DNA of 64,000 bases from Trichoplusia ni (lineage: Eukaryota; Arthropoda; Insecta; Lepidoptera; Noctuidae). The stretch covers positions 3,193,673 through 3,257,672 of the forward strand of contig NC_039501.1 in NCBI RefSeq assembly GCF_003590095.1, in the 5' to 3' direction. Of the stretch, positions 33,836-46,665 are shown one piece after another. Each line of letters opens with the position of its first letter. Position 1 is the first letter of the stretch. The notes under the pieces were generated by a model that did no database searches, was not told the DNA's origin, and saw nothing but the letters and a program-made list of their open reading frames with translations. A program made the position numbers and the translations under genes.

Positions 33836-34110
33836 GTCGTGCCACTCCTGGGCACAGGCCACATCTCGCATAGGAAAGTTTTGAGCATTGATCACCACGC
33901 TAGCTCACTGCAGATAGGCGATTTCAGAATCTAATATTTGCAATCCAGGTTTCCACACGATATTTTCCTGCACCGTTTATCAGCATAACCTGAGGTCAAT
34001 TAAAAAAGTCTATATATATATCTTTCAAAAAGTCGTCACACTGGTAATTTGCCTGCGTTGGGATCTCACCTCGTGCGTACAAATCCATGCATAAAACCGC
34101 TAGGCCTCTA
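33836..34110 (+). repeat. Old lepidopteran SINE-like repeat
   Basis: GTGCCACTCCTGGGCACAGG, CGCATAGGAAAGTTTTGAGC, ATTGATCACCACGCTAGCTC, AATCCAGGTTTCCACACGAT and TTTTCCTGCACCGTTTATC match a widespread lepidopteran repeat. The final part, GTTGGGATCTCACCTCGTGC, is also typical of it. It is diverged, with no target duplication. Confidence 0.65.
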
Positions 34111-35204
34111 CGACCTATTCCCCATTAGGGTGTGATCTAATCAGGTATCCTAGGGATCTTACGTACCATTGCACTCCCATTTGATGCTTCGTTAGTTCGT
34201 TCTGGATTCATAATATATACCTATATGCTCAGGGTGGGAACAGGGTATTTATATATCGTTTATTTACGCATAATTTTGTAGAGTCCTCTCAAGTATTAGT
34301 ACGAGTAGAAATAAGATAAGACAGGTGGTTGGTTCTAGTTAGATATTTAAATATAAATAGTTTGTTGAGATTTGGATTCTGGAAACATTTTATTTTTAGC
34401 ATTTGTCTGGAGGATTTACTCTGTGAAAATAAAACCAGAAGAAAAAAAGCCCAAAAAGGAGATATACACCCACAGCTAACATGCTAATGAAGCGTGAAAA
34501 GTGGGCGATACGGGGAGTGTGGCGGAGTTCTTTTTTAAGTTCTACTATTATCTTGAATAAACTTTCAAAGTTATAAAAAGCAACAAGTTATCTAAAATGC
34601 CTAACATATATCTACATACGTGTATAGATCATCACCACCTAACAAACATGCCTAAAACACAACCAACTACTAAAATCGGAATACCCAAAATATTAAGTTG
34701 AAACTATTCGTAAGTTCTATAAAGGTTACGTGCTGAAGTATTCCAAATATCCTGCTCCCTACAGCTCGGGATAGCCAAACAATAAGAGCATTATGTAAGT
34801 TCATCGTTTGATGTGGTTGGTAAGGATTAGGCCCTCTGTAGTGCGATGCGCAATAGAAAGACTTGGAAAATGTAGAGCGGTGATTTGATAATGTGTGTGA
34901 TTTCTTTAAAGATTTTCTGCTGTTTTTTTATTCGAATTGTTCTGTGAATTGTGTTTGAGTTAGTTCGTCACTTGTTAGGTGTTTTGTAAGAAAAAAAATC
35001 TCTGACGGATATTTTTATGCTTTTTTCTGATCTGAGGATCAGCGGTATTCTCTATTACTATTTGACTGCTGAACAGGAAAAATAAATGTAAATAAAGTAG
35101 CTCTAGATGCAGCTGTGGAGTTATACAAAATAAATGTCGCCTTTATAACCCAGTCCATTTAGAAATAGCCCAATTTAACGGTGTTCAAATGGATATCTTT
35201 GTGC

Positions 35205-35270
35205 ATGCGACTTGAATGTTTGTAAACAACCCCCCGACACAAGGATGAAATTTATTTATGCAGGAGGCGT
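35205..35270 (+). repeat. tRNA-derived SINE tail fragment
   Basis: TTGTGCATGCGACTTGAATG, TTTGTAAACAACCCC and CGACACAAGGATGAAATTTA correspond to the 3' part of the SINE at 57502. The head is missing. Confidence 0.65.
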
Positions 35271-37714
35271 ATATACATAAAAAATCACATTAAAAAAATG
35301 AAATAAAAATAAACGCACGTGTCTAACACTTTTTCTTTAAGCCTTCTTTTTAACTACAATATTTTAATCAAATAATCCATCTTAAACAAGAATCACCAAC
35401 AAAGTTTAGCAATATAAATTCTGGGATCACAATTCTCCCCACTTTGGTATTAGATGTACTAATGATCCGTGTCACGAGTGTCTGGCTTCCAAAACGAGGC
35501 TAAGTGCTCTTTTGAGGTTATGCCCAGGTTTAGACACGTTGGGAAGTCTTTGTATGCGTAATGAGCACTAGGTTCTGGATTGTCGGTTGTTTTTGACACT
35601 GAAAGGTATTGTTGGGACAAGTCGAAGCTTGAAGCTTATGAAGCTTTTTGGTTGTCGATCCTTCTCCATGGGATTGTCATGTCATTTTTGAACCGAACAC
35701 TTATGGTCGCTAGTTATGTAATTGAATGGATCTCAAACGCCAGTTCTAAGCCACACCAGTTCATTTTGATGAATTAAAATGACTTTTATTAAAGAATTTG
35801 ACACTTATTCAATTTATTTAATTTTTGTATTTCTAGTTAATATAGAGCTTATAAACAATGCTGCTTGTTTCGTTAATTTCTGAAATGACTCCTTACAAAT
35901 TCCTCCTTTCTGGAAATCTGTGTGATTGTACATTGTGTTGCCATTTTACGGTTAAGCCTTTTAGTGATAATGGATATTTATTACCTTGGGACCCCAAACC
36001 AGGGTCATTTTTGCTTGTGAAGTGGAGCCGCCAGCACAAGCTACTTTCCAATGCAACGCCGTTAAAGTTATTCTCATATGACGGGGGTAAAAAAAGAAAT
36101 AATTTTAAATTTAAATATGATTTTTAACATTTAACATGAATGCAATTAAATAAACAATCAACTGAAAACATAAATGTTCCTCGTCTTTTTCACTATATAA
36201 AATGCAAATATATATTTCATGTGAAAATTCCTGAAAAACTTGATTCGATCGTCCGACAATGAAATGAACATCAATTTTCTGAAAATTTCGGGCAGAAAAT
36301 TTTTTGGAAAGCATTTACTGGGTTAAAAATTTATATTGAAATGGTATCGGACATACGCGGTTGATCGGATCATATTCGATATCCGTGCTCGTTTTAACCG
36401 GAAATTTCATCATTATATCCGGAGCGATGAATCTTACATACATTTTTATTGAATTTTCCCTTTTCATTTCAGTTTTTTTGGGGGTATTTTTTTGTTTACC
36501 CTCAAGTGTCAATAGGCTTGAATTTTGCATACATCGTTGTTATAATTTGAGGGCGTTATCTTATACCAAAGGCTTTATTATTTGAAAATAACTTAGAAAA
36601 AATGACTGAAACGATTTTTACCTGTTATTTTAGGTTTACTGTTTAAGGTATCTATAACGTTCTTTTTTCGCAATACCAGTGATTGCATTTTATAAAATAC
36701 GATAAAATCCTGAAAAATGTAATGGGCTCTTAGCGAAATCTAAATATTAGGTCCCAGTTAGCAATCTATAAAATTCTAAAAAGGCTAGGCTACCCTCTAA
36801 AATAAACCTCGTGCTAACGTGTGGAGTGTCGTTCACTGTAAGTGATCCATTGTCTCTTGTCAATTAACGTTAATTGTATCATTGTATGCTGCGCTCGCAA
36901 TGTATAGTGTATGTGGCAATTTGTCCGATTACATGCTTGGTGGGTTTATTTAAGTGAATCCCCATATTCTTCTTTGTTAATATTTCAAAAAATCCTAATA
37001 AGTGTTCATAAAATTCCCTACAATATAGTAGCTCAATTGTTTTTTGCATAAAACTGATTCTCTTTTTTTATTGTAATTGTCTTTTTTCATAGTGCGATAA
37101 CATAAATGTATATTATGTAAAAGCCTGAGCGTAATTTGACTGTAGGAGTTGTTTTAATAAAGAAAAAAGATATTTCAAGAAAGATTTTATCAATATCACT
37201 TGTCCATGAGCCAAAAAGAACAGATAGACTTACAACCAGAGATGACCTGAATATAAATTACTTCTCCAAAATATTAAATCCAAGGGCAAAATTACAAACA
37301 AGAAATTACGATCAAAAACATTTCAGAGATAAATATTAAATAGACACAATAATAAAATGTAGATTATTACAACTCCGAAAGCAGAAAACTTTTAATCAGA
37401 TAACTTTGGAAGATATCAAGGAAATCTGAATTCGCATAAACATTTCGTAATAAACGGAATATTCTGATATAGATCTTTAAAGCCTTAGTGAGGTTTCAGG
37501 AAAACTGAGTTTATTATTCAAGCTCAGCTGAAAATGCGTCTGAATTCTAGTAAGAACACTTCATCTAGAAGACAGTCTTAAAGTTATATTATTGCAGTTG
37601 TGTCGTCATTTTTCCCCCCTTGCTTTCTCTTTCCTTCTCCAATAATATTTTGATACTCCAGGTCCAGGTCTAGGTCAAGCCCCATAAGATTCGAGGATAC
37701 CTAAATGGAAATTC

Positions 37715-37870
37715 TGTATCCATCCCACTAATATGATTTCTGTAAGTATGAAAGGATGGTTGTTGCTCTTTCACGTAAAAACCATGGGACAAATTCAGAC
37801 GAATTTTGGTACCTACACAGATATATATAGTTTATGACCTGTTATGACACATGGGATAGTGAAGCTACTT
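37715..37870 (+). repeat. SINE-like repeat, 5' part
   Basis: ATCCCACTAATATGATTTCT, GGATGGTTGTTGCTCTTTCA, CGTAAAAACCATGGGAC and AGTTTATGACC share layout with 59826-60010 (GGATGAATGTACGTTTG, CCCTTTCACGCAAAAACC, AGTTTATAACCAGG). The start of the frame at 37834 falls inside it, which argues against a gene there. Confidence 0.55.
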
Positions 37871-40502
37871 GCAACTCTGTCCGGCGAAGTATTCAAAACA
37901 AGTTAGAACCAACCTGTAACAATTCATTGTTTTTGACTATCGAATCTTACAATACATCTCACGCGGTTTTGCAAGTTCTCGATGATGTATTCAGCTCGTT
38001 AGTGAATAGAGATACACTACAACGCTTCTGTAATCGAAACGTTGTTCTGTTACGAGTAAATACTCTAAGGTATCATCTCGAATACTTCTATTTATGCTAC
38101 GAAGGTACATAAATGCACGAGCTAAACCTAACACTGCCAGACTAATATAAGCCAAGTTTCTTCAATAAAACTTTTGTTAAAATAAATCAGCTTTAAACGT
38201 CTAACGATTAATTGAAAGCCATGTAGAATTAATACCGTAAATAAGTTACAAATCTTTTGAAGTTAATATTAATTGACTGCTGTTATTCTTGATAAGGCTT
38301 CTAGCCGTTTCGGGAATAAATTACCCGATTATTTGGTATCCCGCTTTGTTTGAAGGACGAAGCTTCGGGTAGGCCTAAATATACAGGGAATTATGGAGGC
38401 TGTATTTATAGGTACCTACTGTACCTATACATATAAATGTTTGTGTTTAGGTGTTTTTGGATAAATATTCAGTCAGTTTCGTCATTGGTATATTTGGAAC
38501 CATTTAATTTTAAAATATTATGCGAGGTCCAGCAACTGGGATTGACTTAGTGCCGATTTCTTTTCTCATCTGTAGCATTCACCTCTTCTTTTTGTCGCCC
38601 GTTTGCTGTGAAAGGAAGTGGAAAATATTTTTTTGGCAAGTCCGCATGATGTTAGATGAAACACGTTTACACTAAGTACGGTAGTTTGTACTAACTTTTG
38701 CTAGTTTGGTAAATACCTAGGATTTGATGACAGATCAAACCTATGCTTTTAATAGAATTTATTACATTTTACTGAAACGCAAAAAAACGTGGATAAAAAT
38801 AGCTCAGTCAATGTTACTAAAAATAGTTTTTAATATTTTCTGTTCTTCTTAATCCCACCCCCCTTCAAATACACACACATAATGATCTAGAATCTATTTT
38901 CCAAATCCAACCTCAAAAAGCCAGTCCCACTAATTCCTATAAATTCCCTTCAAAGAGATTATATTTAGATTTTCATTATGCGAACCACTTTGTTCGACCG
39001 CGGGATGTGGGTAGATTCAAAAGTTTGTTCCGAAGTTCCCTTTAGAGATTATGTACCGGTATATCTCGATTCAGTCCTTTGTAAATACAAAGGATTTCAA
39101 TATAACAGGTATTTTTATGATAATAGCTCGAAAAGATTTGGTATGAGTTCAATTTATCATGTAGAGTGATTTTAGGCAGTATAGTTTATGACGAGGACGG
39201 ACTTTCTCTGTACGTATGTACGTGCTATTTTAGGATTCCTTAACCAACTTGGTACCCTACTACTAAAACAGTCTATCTCTCCAACTGCCGGTCCTACCCA
39301 AATGAATAGAATGTGACAAATAACAGGCTGAGAAAGAGATTTTGTAATAATTTCGGTGTAGCCTTGTAAACCTACGATGTCGCATATTAGAACTTTAATA
39401 ACACCAAATTATCTGTAAATTCATAACCTCAATTGAAACCGGTCTAAATTTAGACTGTTTTGATTTCGTTATATCTAAAGTTAATAATCCGGTTGGTTGC
39501 GATTTCAAGCAAAGTTTCAAACTATTCATTAAACAGATTAGTTTGAATGAGTATACATATTACCTTGTTTATATTGGACTTACGTAAAAATTAGATTTGT
39601 TGCTGTATGTATACATGATATTAATAAAAAACGTTCAAGTGCGGTTCGGATAAGCGATACTGAGGGTTTCCTACAAATAGGCTAAAGACACAAATTTTCA
39701 AAAGAAAGATGATCGGTGCTCTTTACATAACCTTAATTGTTTTTATTTAAATACATCGTTTGTAATAATTTAAATTGTCTATCTATCGCTGTGTTTATAA
39801 GATTCAGCCTGAGAATAGACGGATGGACAGACGGCCAGCGTAGCCTTAGTTCGTAATAAGTTTCCGATATAATTATCTATTATCAATATTGGTAAAAAAC
39901 AAACGTATACCTACCCATTATAAGTAAAGCACTCTGACATTTGTATTAAAGTGAGTGGAAAATCAGCGTCAACACCAGCTTTGTCAACATTAAGTGCCTA
40001 CGTGTTGACTCATTAGTAAAGTGTACATACTAAGTAATTCAGTGTCAACTCTGGTCAATTATTGACTTAGAGAACTAATGGGTAGAGGGTATTTGATTTT
40101 GAGAACTGTCAAAGCAATAGTGAAGCTATCTTTTTGGCTTATTGGGTAGGTTCTGATAGCTAGATTGCACAAATAGTGGTATAGGTCGAGACATGTAGCC
40201 TCGCTTAGAAACAGTATATTATGTGTGATCCACGAAGGCTTGTTTTGAGTATTTTTTGTTAAATCTCCCGTGATATAATGATTTGATTTCTTAGTGTGAG
40301 AGTCGTTTTTAACGGAGGCCTTCCTCTACGTTTTTCGACCGTACCGTTTTGTATCTTTCTTTATATTTCTTACCTCAGAATTAAGTACTGAATGGACCGG
40401 GTTTGTTGATTATTTTTTCATTTAACGTGGTAGCTGTCATTTATCCTATAGTTATCAAGTTTGACTAAGTTGTTTTTTATTTGAAGACGATTGCTTGGAA
40501 CG

Positions 40503-40542
40503 GACAGCAGCATCAGTGGGAGCGTCCACTGATGCTGCTGTC
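40503..40542. repeat. Perfect 17-bp hairpin, 6-nt loop
   Basis: GACAGCAGCATCAGTGG (40503-40519) and CCACTGATGCTGCTGTC (40526-40542) are exact reverse complements around the loop GAGCGT. It is GC-rich in AT-rich surroundings. It might fold as RNA or be a bare palindrome; no larger element is visible. Confidence 0.9.
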
Positions 40543-43500
40543 TTGTATGGCCTCCTTGCTGTTTTCAGCATTCTAAATATCTTATTTCGTCATATTTTGT
40601 GTTACGAAATATTAGACTCTCTGCAACATTCTAGGCTCCACTCATAATAACTGAAAAATACATCAGCCATTTTGTTTTTCATGTCCAATATACTCGTTAT
40701 ATCGGAAAATACGCAACTCATATTCCAATATAGCACATGTGTTATTGCCTTGCGATAATATTCTGCCAAAGAGGATACATATACATTAGTATTTAGTACC
40801 AAAGAATAAAAAAATATAGACGCGACAGTCGTTCTGTTTTGGTTTTATTGTACCTACTCGCGAGTTTTGTATGTAAATTAGTTAATGTTTATTGTAATCT
40901 ATACTTTTTAACAAGGTGTAAAAGTTCTTGTTAATTCAGACGATATCTGGATCCATTTACATATGAATAAAAATTAAGTTATGCGTACAGTGTATTAGTA
41001 AAATTATGAGGAAAAGAAGGCTTTTTTACTATAAAGGAATTTTACTATAAAGGTTTCAAGGATTTATTAGATAGAAAAATAATATATTACAACGTATTAC
41101 AAATATTTTCATAGCTAAATATTTCCCGGCAAAGAAAACACGTCACCTTCAGTCAGAAAATCCATTAATTACTTTACTCAAAAAAAGCTATTTCACGATT
41201 CAAGGTTTTCCGAAAATTACCTGAAAAGGCTTATTTAAAAATCAACCTTCACCTTGCACCACAGAGCAGCAATTTGCATGTTCAAAAGGATGTTTCGTTT
41301 AAAGGAATGTATGCAAATTTTAATTTTGAACCTTGCCTACGTATATTTTCGAAATATATGAAGCCTCTGCTTTTAGTATCGTAGTTTTAATAGAAAGAGG
41401 TTTTACTTAAATATGCGAAGAACTGGCTATTTTAACTAAGAAGAGATAATAATTATAATATGACTACAAACAAGGTTACCATGCCAAAGCCACTGTGCGT
41501 GACATGTTGCAGGTTCGTTCTCCGCGTAGGGCAAGCATTTGTGTGATCCAACACGAGTGAACACTTGTTCTGAGTCTAGGTGTCTTTGCACATGTGACTT
41601 AAATGTTTGGCATATCGCTGTTGCTTAGAGAACAATTCTAAATATTTAAAAAAAAAACTTGCGTCAAATGAATCAAATTACGTAAAATAAAGATTGACGA
41701 TAAAACAAAACCGTCGTTCTAAATACAAAACAAATAAAAAACAAACTGGCGACGAAAAATCAAAACTGGGACGTCGAAAGTCATAGATATAATAGAACGA
41801 AAACACCAAGTTGTGCCCAGACGTTGTGTCGCCATGACAAATAAAAAGGGGCCGAATATTGCGGTTATGTTGGCTACATCTCAACTTCGTTGCTTTAATG
41901 TTGTTTGCTTGGCATTATGACGTCATATCGCATTGCATTTCGGTAGCTATCGGTAGTTCCGTGATTGTCTTTTTTCTTTTGTCGATAAAATTTTAGGTTT
42001 TGTCGTAAAAAGCTTTTTGTTATGGTGGTTTTGTTTAAGGCTGTAACCTTATTATTAATTTTGAGGCAATAAAAATCAGCTTTTAAAGATCACGGATTTT
42101 TAAGTTTAAGTTTGACAAATTCGAATGCATGCTTTTTGGCATGCGTATATACCTACTTAATCCCGAAAACGCTGATCTTTTGCCAAACAGCAAATAATTT
42201 TACTTTATATATTGAATTCTTTGAAAACTGAATTTTAAGACATTTCTACTAAACGATACAGCTTGAATGGCATTTTTTACATTTTATATACCCTATTCTA
42301 TTCCAACTTAGCCTGGAGGTCGTAAGTACTAAACGTTTTGAGGATACCACGGAAACTATTACCCAAAGCAAAAGAGACGCTGTTTTTTATCATTTAACGC
42401 TTCGACAACGGTATTCATACGTTTTAGGAGGGGGGGGGGGGCGTTCGGTCCTGTGCATTCCGATATCTATTGAATCTGAAAATGTCTCCTATCTAAGTGT
42501 AGTGGTCTTTGTTTGTAGATACCTATCTTATACTGAACAAGGTTCTCGTTCTTGATAAATTAAAGAAACATATTCATAGTCAAGTTGACTGGCAATACTG
42601 CCAGCCTTCCGGGCACGTTTTTCCGACTCTGACAGGGTTGGTAGGTGTCTATTTTAATTGCAAATATTATTTCATGTGTGGTTCGTGTTAAATTTAAATT
42701 AAAAGATATACAAAGAGTTATGTATGTAACTTAATAATAAAACTTAATATAAGACTTTTTCTGCAAATGTCGTAACATTTTTAAATAAAACTAAAATTCC
42801 AATATAAAATCCAATCTAGTTTCAAAAGGAATAACAGTAATTTCTCTTCAATGTTCATTTATAGAAGTTTTGAATCGATTCGTTCGTAGCGTGCTGGAAT
42901 GTAGTTCGTTTTGATTCAATTACTAAGAATTGTAGGGGTTCTGTGTAAGTACAAATTGTATATAATTCTACCTTTGATGTTACAATCCTTTGTAACACAG
43001 TGTATTAAAATCTTTGATGTAAAACGTAGAAATGAATATTAATAATAAATATACCTTGATGTTTAATTATTGTGTTATTCAATTTTATTAATCACAAAAT
43101 TGTATTTACAACTATTACTAAACATTTTTAACCTAGATATATTTACACTTAAAATAAGGACTAAATAATTATGTGATTTGTGAAAAACATATTCTATGTC
43201 TAATCTTTCCGAAGCGAAAAAATCTTCACTATTGCTTGATAGTAAAACTTGTATATTTTTACCAATATACACCTATAATACATATATTGTGTAACTTGTA
43301 CATAAATGCAGACAGCTTTTTAAAATTAACTTATCCAACTTCACACAAAAAGCAAGGTTGCTGGCACTATTGTACACAATTTATTACACTATAAAGTTAC
43401 GTTAAAATTCTAGTTGCGTGGCCTCGGCCGCCCCCAACATTGTACTCGTGAAGGTCTATCGTATCGGGTAAGATAGACGTTTGCAAGCTGGCATGTCGCC

Positions 43501-44307
43501 TAACGCCCAATCTGATTAGTGTTTGTCTAAGGAATCTAATTTAAGACTTATTTTATTAGTAAAAAAGGAGCATGTTGCAGGTTTTATTTTTTATTTTGCG
43601 TCACTTACTTTACTTACGAAACTTATTTAACGCGTTTCGACTATTGTTGTTTCGTTCATCTTGGCTAGTTTTGTCTCCTAAAATGCGCAAATTAATAAAT
43701 CCACCCTAAAGAATTGGGGTAGTTAAGCATTCTAAAATACTTCAACTTTATATTAACTCCGACAAAAAACGATGGCGTGTTATAAGTTTCACGTATCTCT
43801 TTATGTGTATATGTCTGTCCATGCCAATGCCATCGAGCTCTGGAACGGATAAACTGTTATTTTTTTATCTTAATAAATTGGGAGTATACTTGTTTATCGA
43901 AAATCAGTCTATTTTAGCTTGTTTACTAGAAATTTTAGTCATCATAAAATTGTGCCTATTTGCACAAAATAGTAGGTACTAATATCAATTTAATAAAAGA
44001 TAAATACAGCCATTGAACAAATATTAAAAATAAATGGAAAATTTTACTTGAAGTTTCCTTTACAGCACTTCTGTTTAAAAAATAAAGCAACGAATCGTAC
44101 CCGTGGCGAAAGTAACAATTGTACGAACGGAGATGAAAATCCGCCGACATTTTTAGGGTTCACCATAACAATAACAAAACCACATTTAAATTAACGTAAA
44201 TGTATGTATGATGTAGAATTTTGCATGTCTTTTTCTGGTAAGTACTGTTTGGTTTAAGGCTTGTCATATACCACGTTAGAGCAAACTTGGTGATTTTAGT
44301 CCCAACG
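40543..44307. other. Non-coding block with repeat fragments
   Basis: Holds the SINE copy at 41474, a 12-base poly-G run at 42430-42441 and a repeat piece near 43750-43900 (AACGATGGCGTGTTATAAG, GCCATCGAGCTCTGGAACGG). A GC-rich patch at 43420-43520 (GGCCTCGGCCGCCCCCAAC) is unexplained. No gene recognised. Confidence 0.5.
41474..41637 (+). mobile_element. tRNA-derived SINE, 5'-truncated copy
   Basis: GGTTACCATGCCAAAGCCAC, GTGCGTGACATGTTGCAGG, TTCGTTCTCCGCGTAGGG and CAAGCATTTGTGTGATCC are followed by TTGTTCTGAGTCTAGGTGTC and TTGCACATGTGACTTAAATG. The B-box side is present and the A box is lost. Confidence 0.75.
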
Positions 44308-44440
44308 TAAATGATGCAATGGTTAGCACACGAGTATTTATTGGGGTTGCGTGTCAGCTCATGATTAAGGACTCCGGTTGGGACCGAAACTCTTTAGGCA
44401 ATCCCGATGAATATGTGGAAATAAATCTTTGCATCATTTA
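44308..44440. mobile_element. Foldback element with both arms, snap-back family
   Basis: The left end TAAATGATGCAATGGTTAGC is inverted at the right end (TTTGCATCATTTA). The arms continue imperfectly: CACGAGTATTTATTGGGGTT faces AATCCCGATGAATATGTGG. The centre has ATGATTAAGGACTCCGGTTG and GGACCGAAACTCTTTAGGC, shared with 8521 and 17052. This copy shows that the family is a foldback with arms of about 45 bp. No target duplication found. Confidence 0.7.
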
Positions 44441-45354
44441 AGTATGAATCATACCAAATTTAAATAAAAATAGTCTAATTTAAAATGTAGAATTCGTTTA
44501 ATCCGGGTTTTCTTAATATATTTTCTTTTACCAATCATCATAACGACATAATTATTTTTATGTAGGTTAAACATTACTATGATATATTATTATCTCCGAG
44601 ATACAGAACCCTTTCCTGTAAAACGTTCTTGACCCAATTTTATTTTTTCATCATAATATTTTTTCTGAGATTCAGATTAAGTGTCATTGGAAGGGATTTA
44701 TTATATTTTATGGTATTATATCGACCTACTTTTTGAAATCGGTCGGGTATTAAGGACAAAATTGAAAATATATGAACAATTGGAAATTTTTGTATGAGAC
44801 AAATAAAATATAATATACTGTTACCTACTGACTGGGTATCAATCGTTGTTTAATAACCTTTTTGTATAATTTATATTTATTGTTAGAAATTGTAATACAT
44901 TATCTGCGAAGATTTAAACTGTCTAGCTACAACGGTTAATGAGATACAGCATGGTAACCGACGAACGGACAAACGGATAGGTAACGCAGTTTTAGTAATA
45001 GGATTCCATTTTTACCCTTTGAGTATAGATCCCTAAAAATACATTAACTCTAAAGCAACAAATGAAGTAGCAGAAAAAAACTTTCATTACATTACAAAGC
45101 GTAAAAACTCATCTAAAAAACTTCAATTGCATTAGCCCCAACAGTCTACATTGAATGTTTTTCTTCACGTAATTTTGTTTCCTTCACATCGTTTCGCAAC
45201 CACGGCTGGCTGAGTTAATACCATATGCTTCCATCAGTGTAATGACTACTCAATGTAATGAAAACATTGTGAACATATACGTACATTGTATACACAGCTT
45301 GCGTTCTTAGTAGGGTTCGTAAAGGGTTTATTGCTATCTTATAATATTAAATTC

Positions 45355-45560
45355 TCGTGCCTCAATTTTAGTTACTGTACTCCTCCGAAATGGCTTGTCC
45401 GATTTTTATGAAATTTGTTTGAGCATCGGCTACTATCAGATCAGGTGATAAGTGTTGTCCACATTTTCTCAAACTTAAAAAGGTTTTTTGTGAATTATTT
45501 ATGGAAAAATGAAAATGAGTTTATAATACTACGTTATTAATTCACGTTTGACCATTGTAC
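45355..45560 (+). repeat. LINE-tail-like repeat, relative of 8401-8720
   Basis: CTCGTGCCTCAATTTTAGTT, ACTGTACTCCTCCGAAATGG and CGATTTTTATGAAATTTG are collinear with the repeat at 8401. The 3' part is diverged. Confidence 0.55.
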
Positions 45561-46030
45561 GTCACTATCAGGCGAGCCTTTTTCCAACTAATTTTGCTCA
45601 ACGAAATTGACCTATTTCGATAAGACTGGCACTTTGGAGTAATATTATATCAAACCAAAAATCTAAGCGGAAAAATCACGCTCACACATAAATGAAAATG
45701 CTCTATGTGTATACGTGTGTACAACACACAAATATACATAGAGCAATTGAAAAGAGAAGGACTTAAAAAAAACCCCAACATAAAATACCTTTCTCAGACT
45801 GCCTCAAACATTAAAGCCACAACGCAAGTAAACCCGCGCCAGATCATTAGTCTACACGCATTGTACCCCAGCTTCCACAAAAGACCTTGTTTTATCGCTG
45901 CCCAAAAATTTCGGATAAATTCCCTTTTTTACTCAACATAAAGGGTTATGAAGTTGCCTTTTTACATGAGCTCACTTTGTTAGTAAATTTATAGTATATT
46001 TGTATGGATAAACTTGTAATAAGGCTCTTT

Positions 46031-46310
46031 TTAGGGTTCCGTACAAAAAAGCTAAATGCGGATACCTACTATTAAGGTCTGTCTGTCTGTCTTCCTGTCC
46101 ATCCGTCCCGCATCAAGCTGTATAGTTTTACAGCAGACAGACTTACAGTAGGATTTCCACAACGATAGCAAAGAGTTCAAATTATGTGTGTGAAAACAAG
46201 TTATAAAAAAAAGGTTATTAAAAGGGCAGGGGTCATATATCTTTTAAATTTTATTTATCTTCAACATTTTTGTACGGAGCCCCCAGTATCGTTCAGGTCG
46301 ACTCTTGAAA
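46031..46310 (+). repeat. TAGGGTTCCGTA-type element, diverged copy
   Basis: TTAGGGTTCCGTACAAAAAA, AGGTCTGTCTGTCTGTCTTC, CTGTCCATCCGTCCCG and CATCAAGCTGTATAGTTTTA give the 5' part. TGTACGGAGCCCCCAGTATC at about 46270 resembles the family's internal GGGGCTCC segment. Non-coding. Confidence 0.6.
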
Positions 46311-46548
46311 CGGTTGTGATCATGAGCTTGCTTTGTTAATATATTCATAACATAGTATAGACAAACTTGTAATAAGGCTTCTTTCTCTTCTATATTGGAT
46401 GCTTGAGAGTATAGATCTAATACATTTTGATGCTATTCAGTCTGTTTCCTAAAAATTTGAGTTGAAACTCTCAGCAATGCAAGATATTATGTAAAACATT
46501 TTATATGTCAGCTATAAAATTTTATAAACATATCTTTATTTGTTACAG

Positions 46549-46598
46549 GTAAGAATCAGCCGCATATTCAGAGAGCAAAAGTTGGTCAATTAAGATAA
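46549..46598 (+). CDS. Possible terminal exon continuing the IQ-exon frame
   Basis: Acceptor TTTATTTGTTACAG is followed by GTAAGAATCAGC. Joined in phase 1 to the exon ending at 25301, it reads GKNQPHIQRAKVGQLR and then TAA (46596-46598). AATAAA follows at 46660-46665, 62 bases after the stop, so the 3' UTR would be very short. The first bases GTAAGA also form a donor, so this may instead be a recursive splice point with no exon at all. I favour neither firmly: the open phase-correct frame and AATAAA support an exon, while the exact CAG|GTAAG supports a ratchet site. Confidence 0.4.
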
Positions 46599-46659
46599 GT
46601 ACTCCTCTATTTCTCAGTAGTGTAGTTGCGGTGTTCGATATCACTCTATATAATTTGAA

Positions 46660-46665
46660 AATAAA
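46660..46665 (+). terminator. Putative polyadenylation signal
   Basis: AATAAA lies downstream of the putative stop at 46596-46598. It has meaning only if the terminal-exon reading is right, because the hexamer is common in AT-rich DNA. Confidence 0.3.

Larger units (their letters stand above)
34111..40502. other. Non-coding block with small repeat pieces
   Basis: No gene recognised. It contains the tRNA-SINE tail at 35205 and the repeat head at 37715. Frames at 35580-35777, 35858-36127 and 37834-38112 lack domains, splice context and coding-like composition. Confidence 0.5.

Noticed and set aside
37834..38112. 92-codon frame
   Set aside because: Its start lies in a SINE-like repeat and the protein has no recognisable family features.
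43420..43520. GC-rich patch as an exon
   Set aside because: No open frame with splice sites on either strand was found; it is left as unexplained non-coding DNA.
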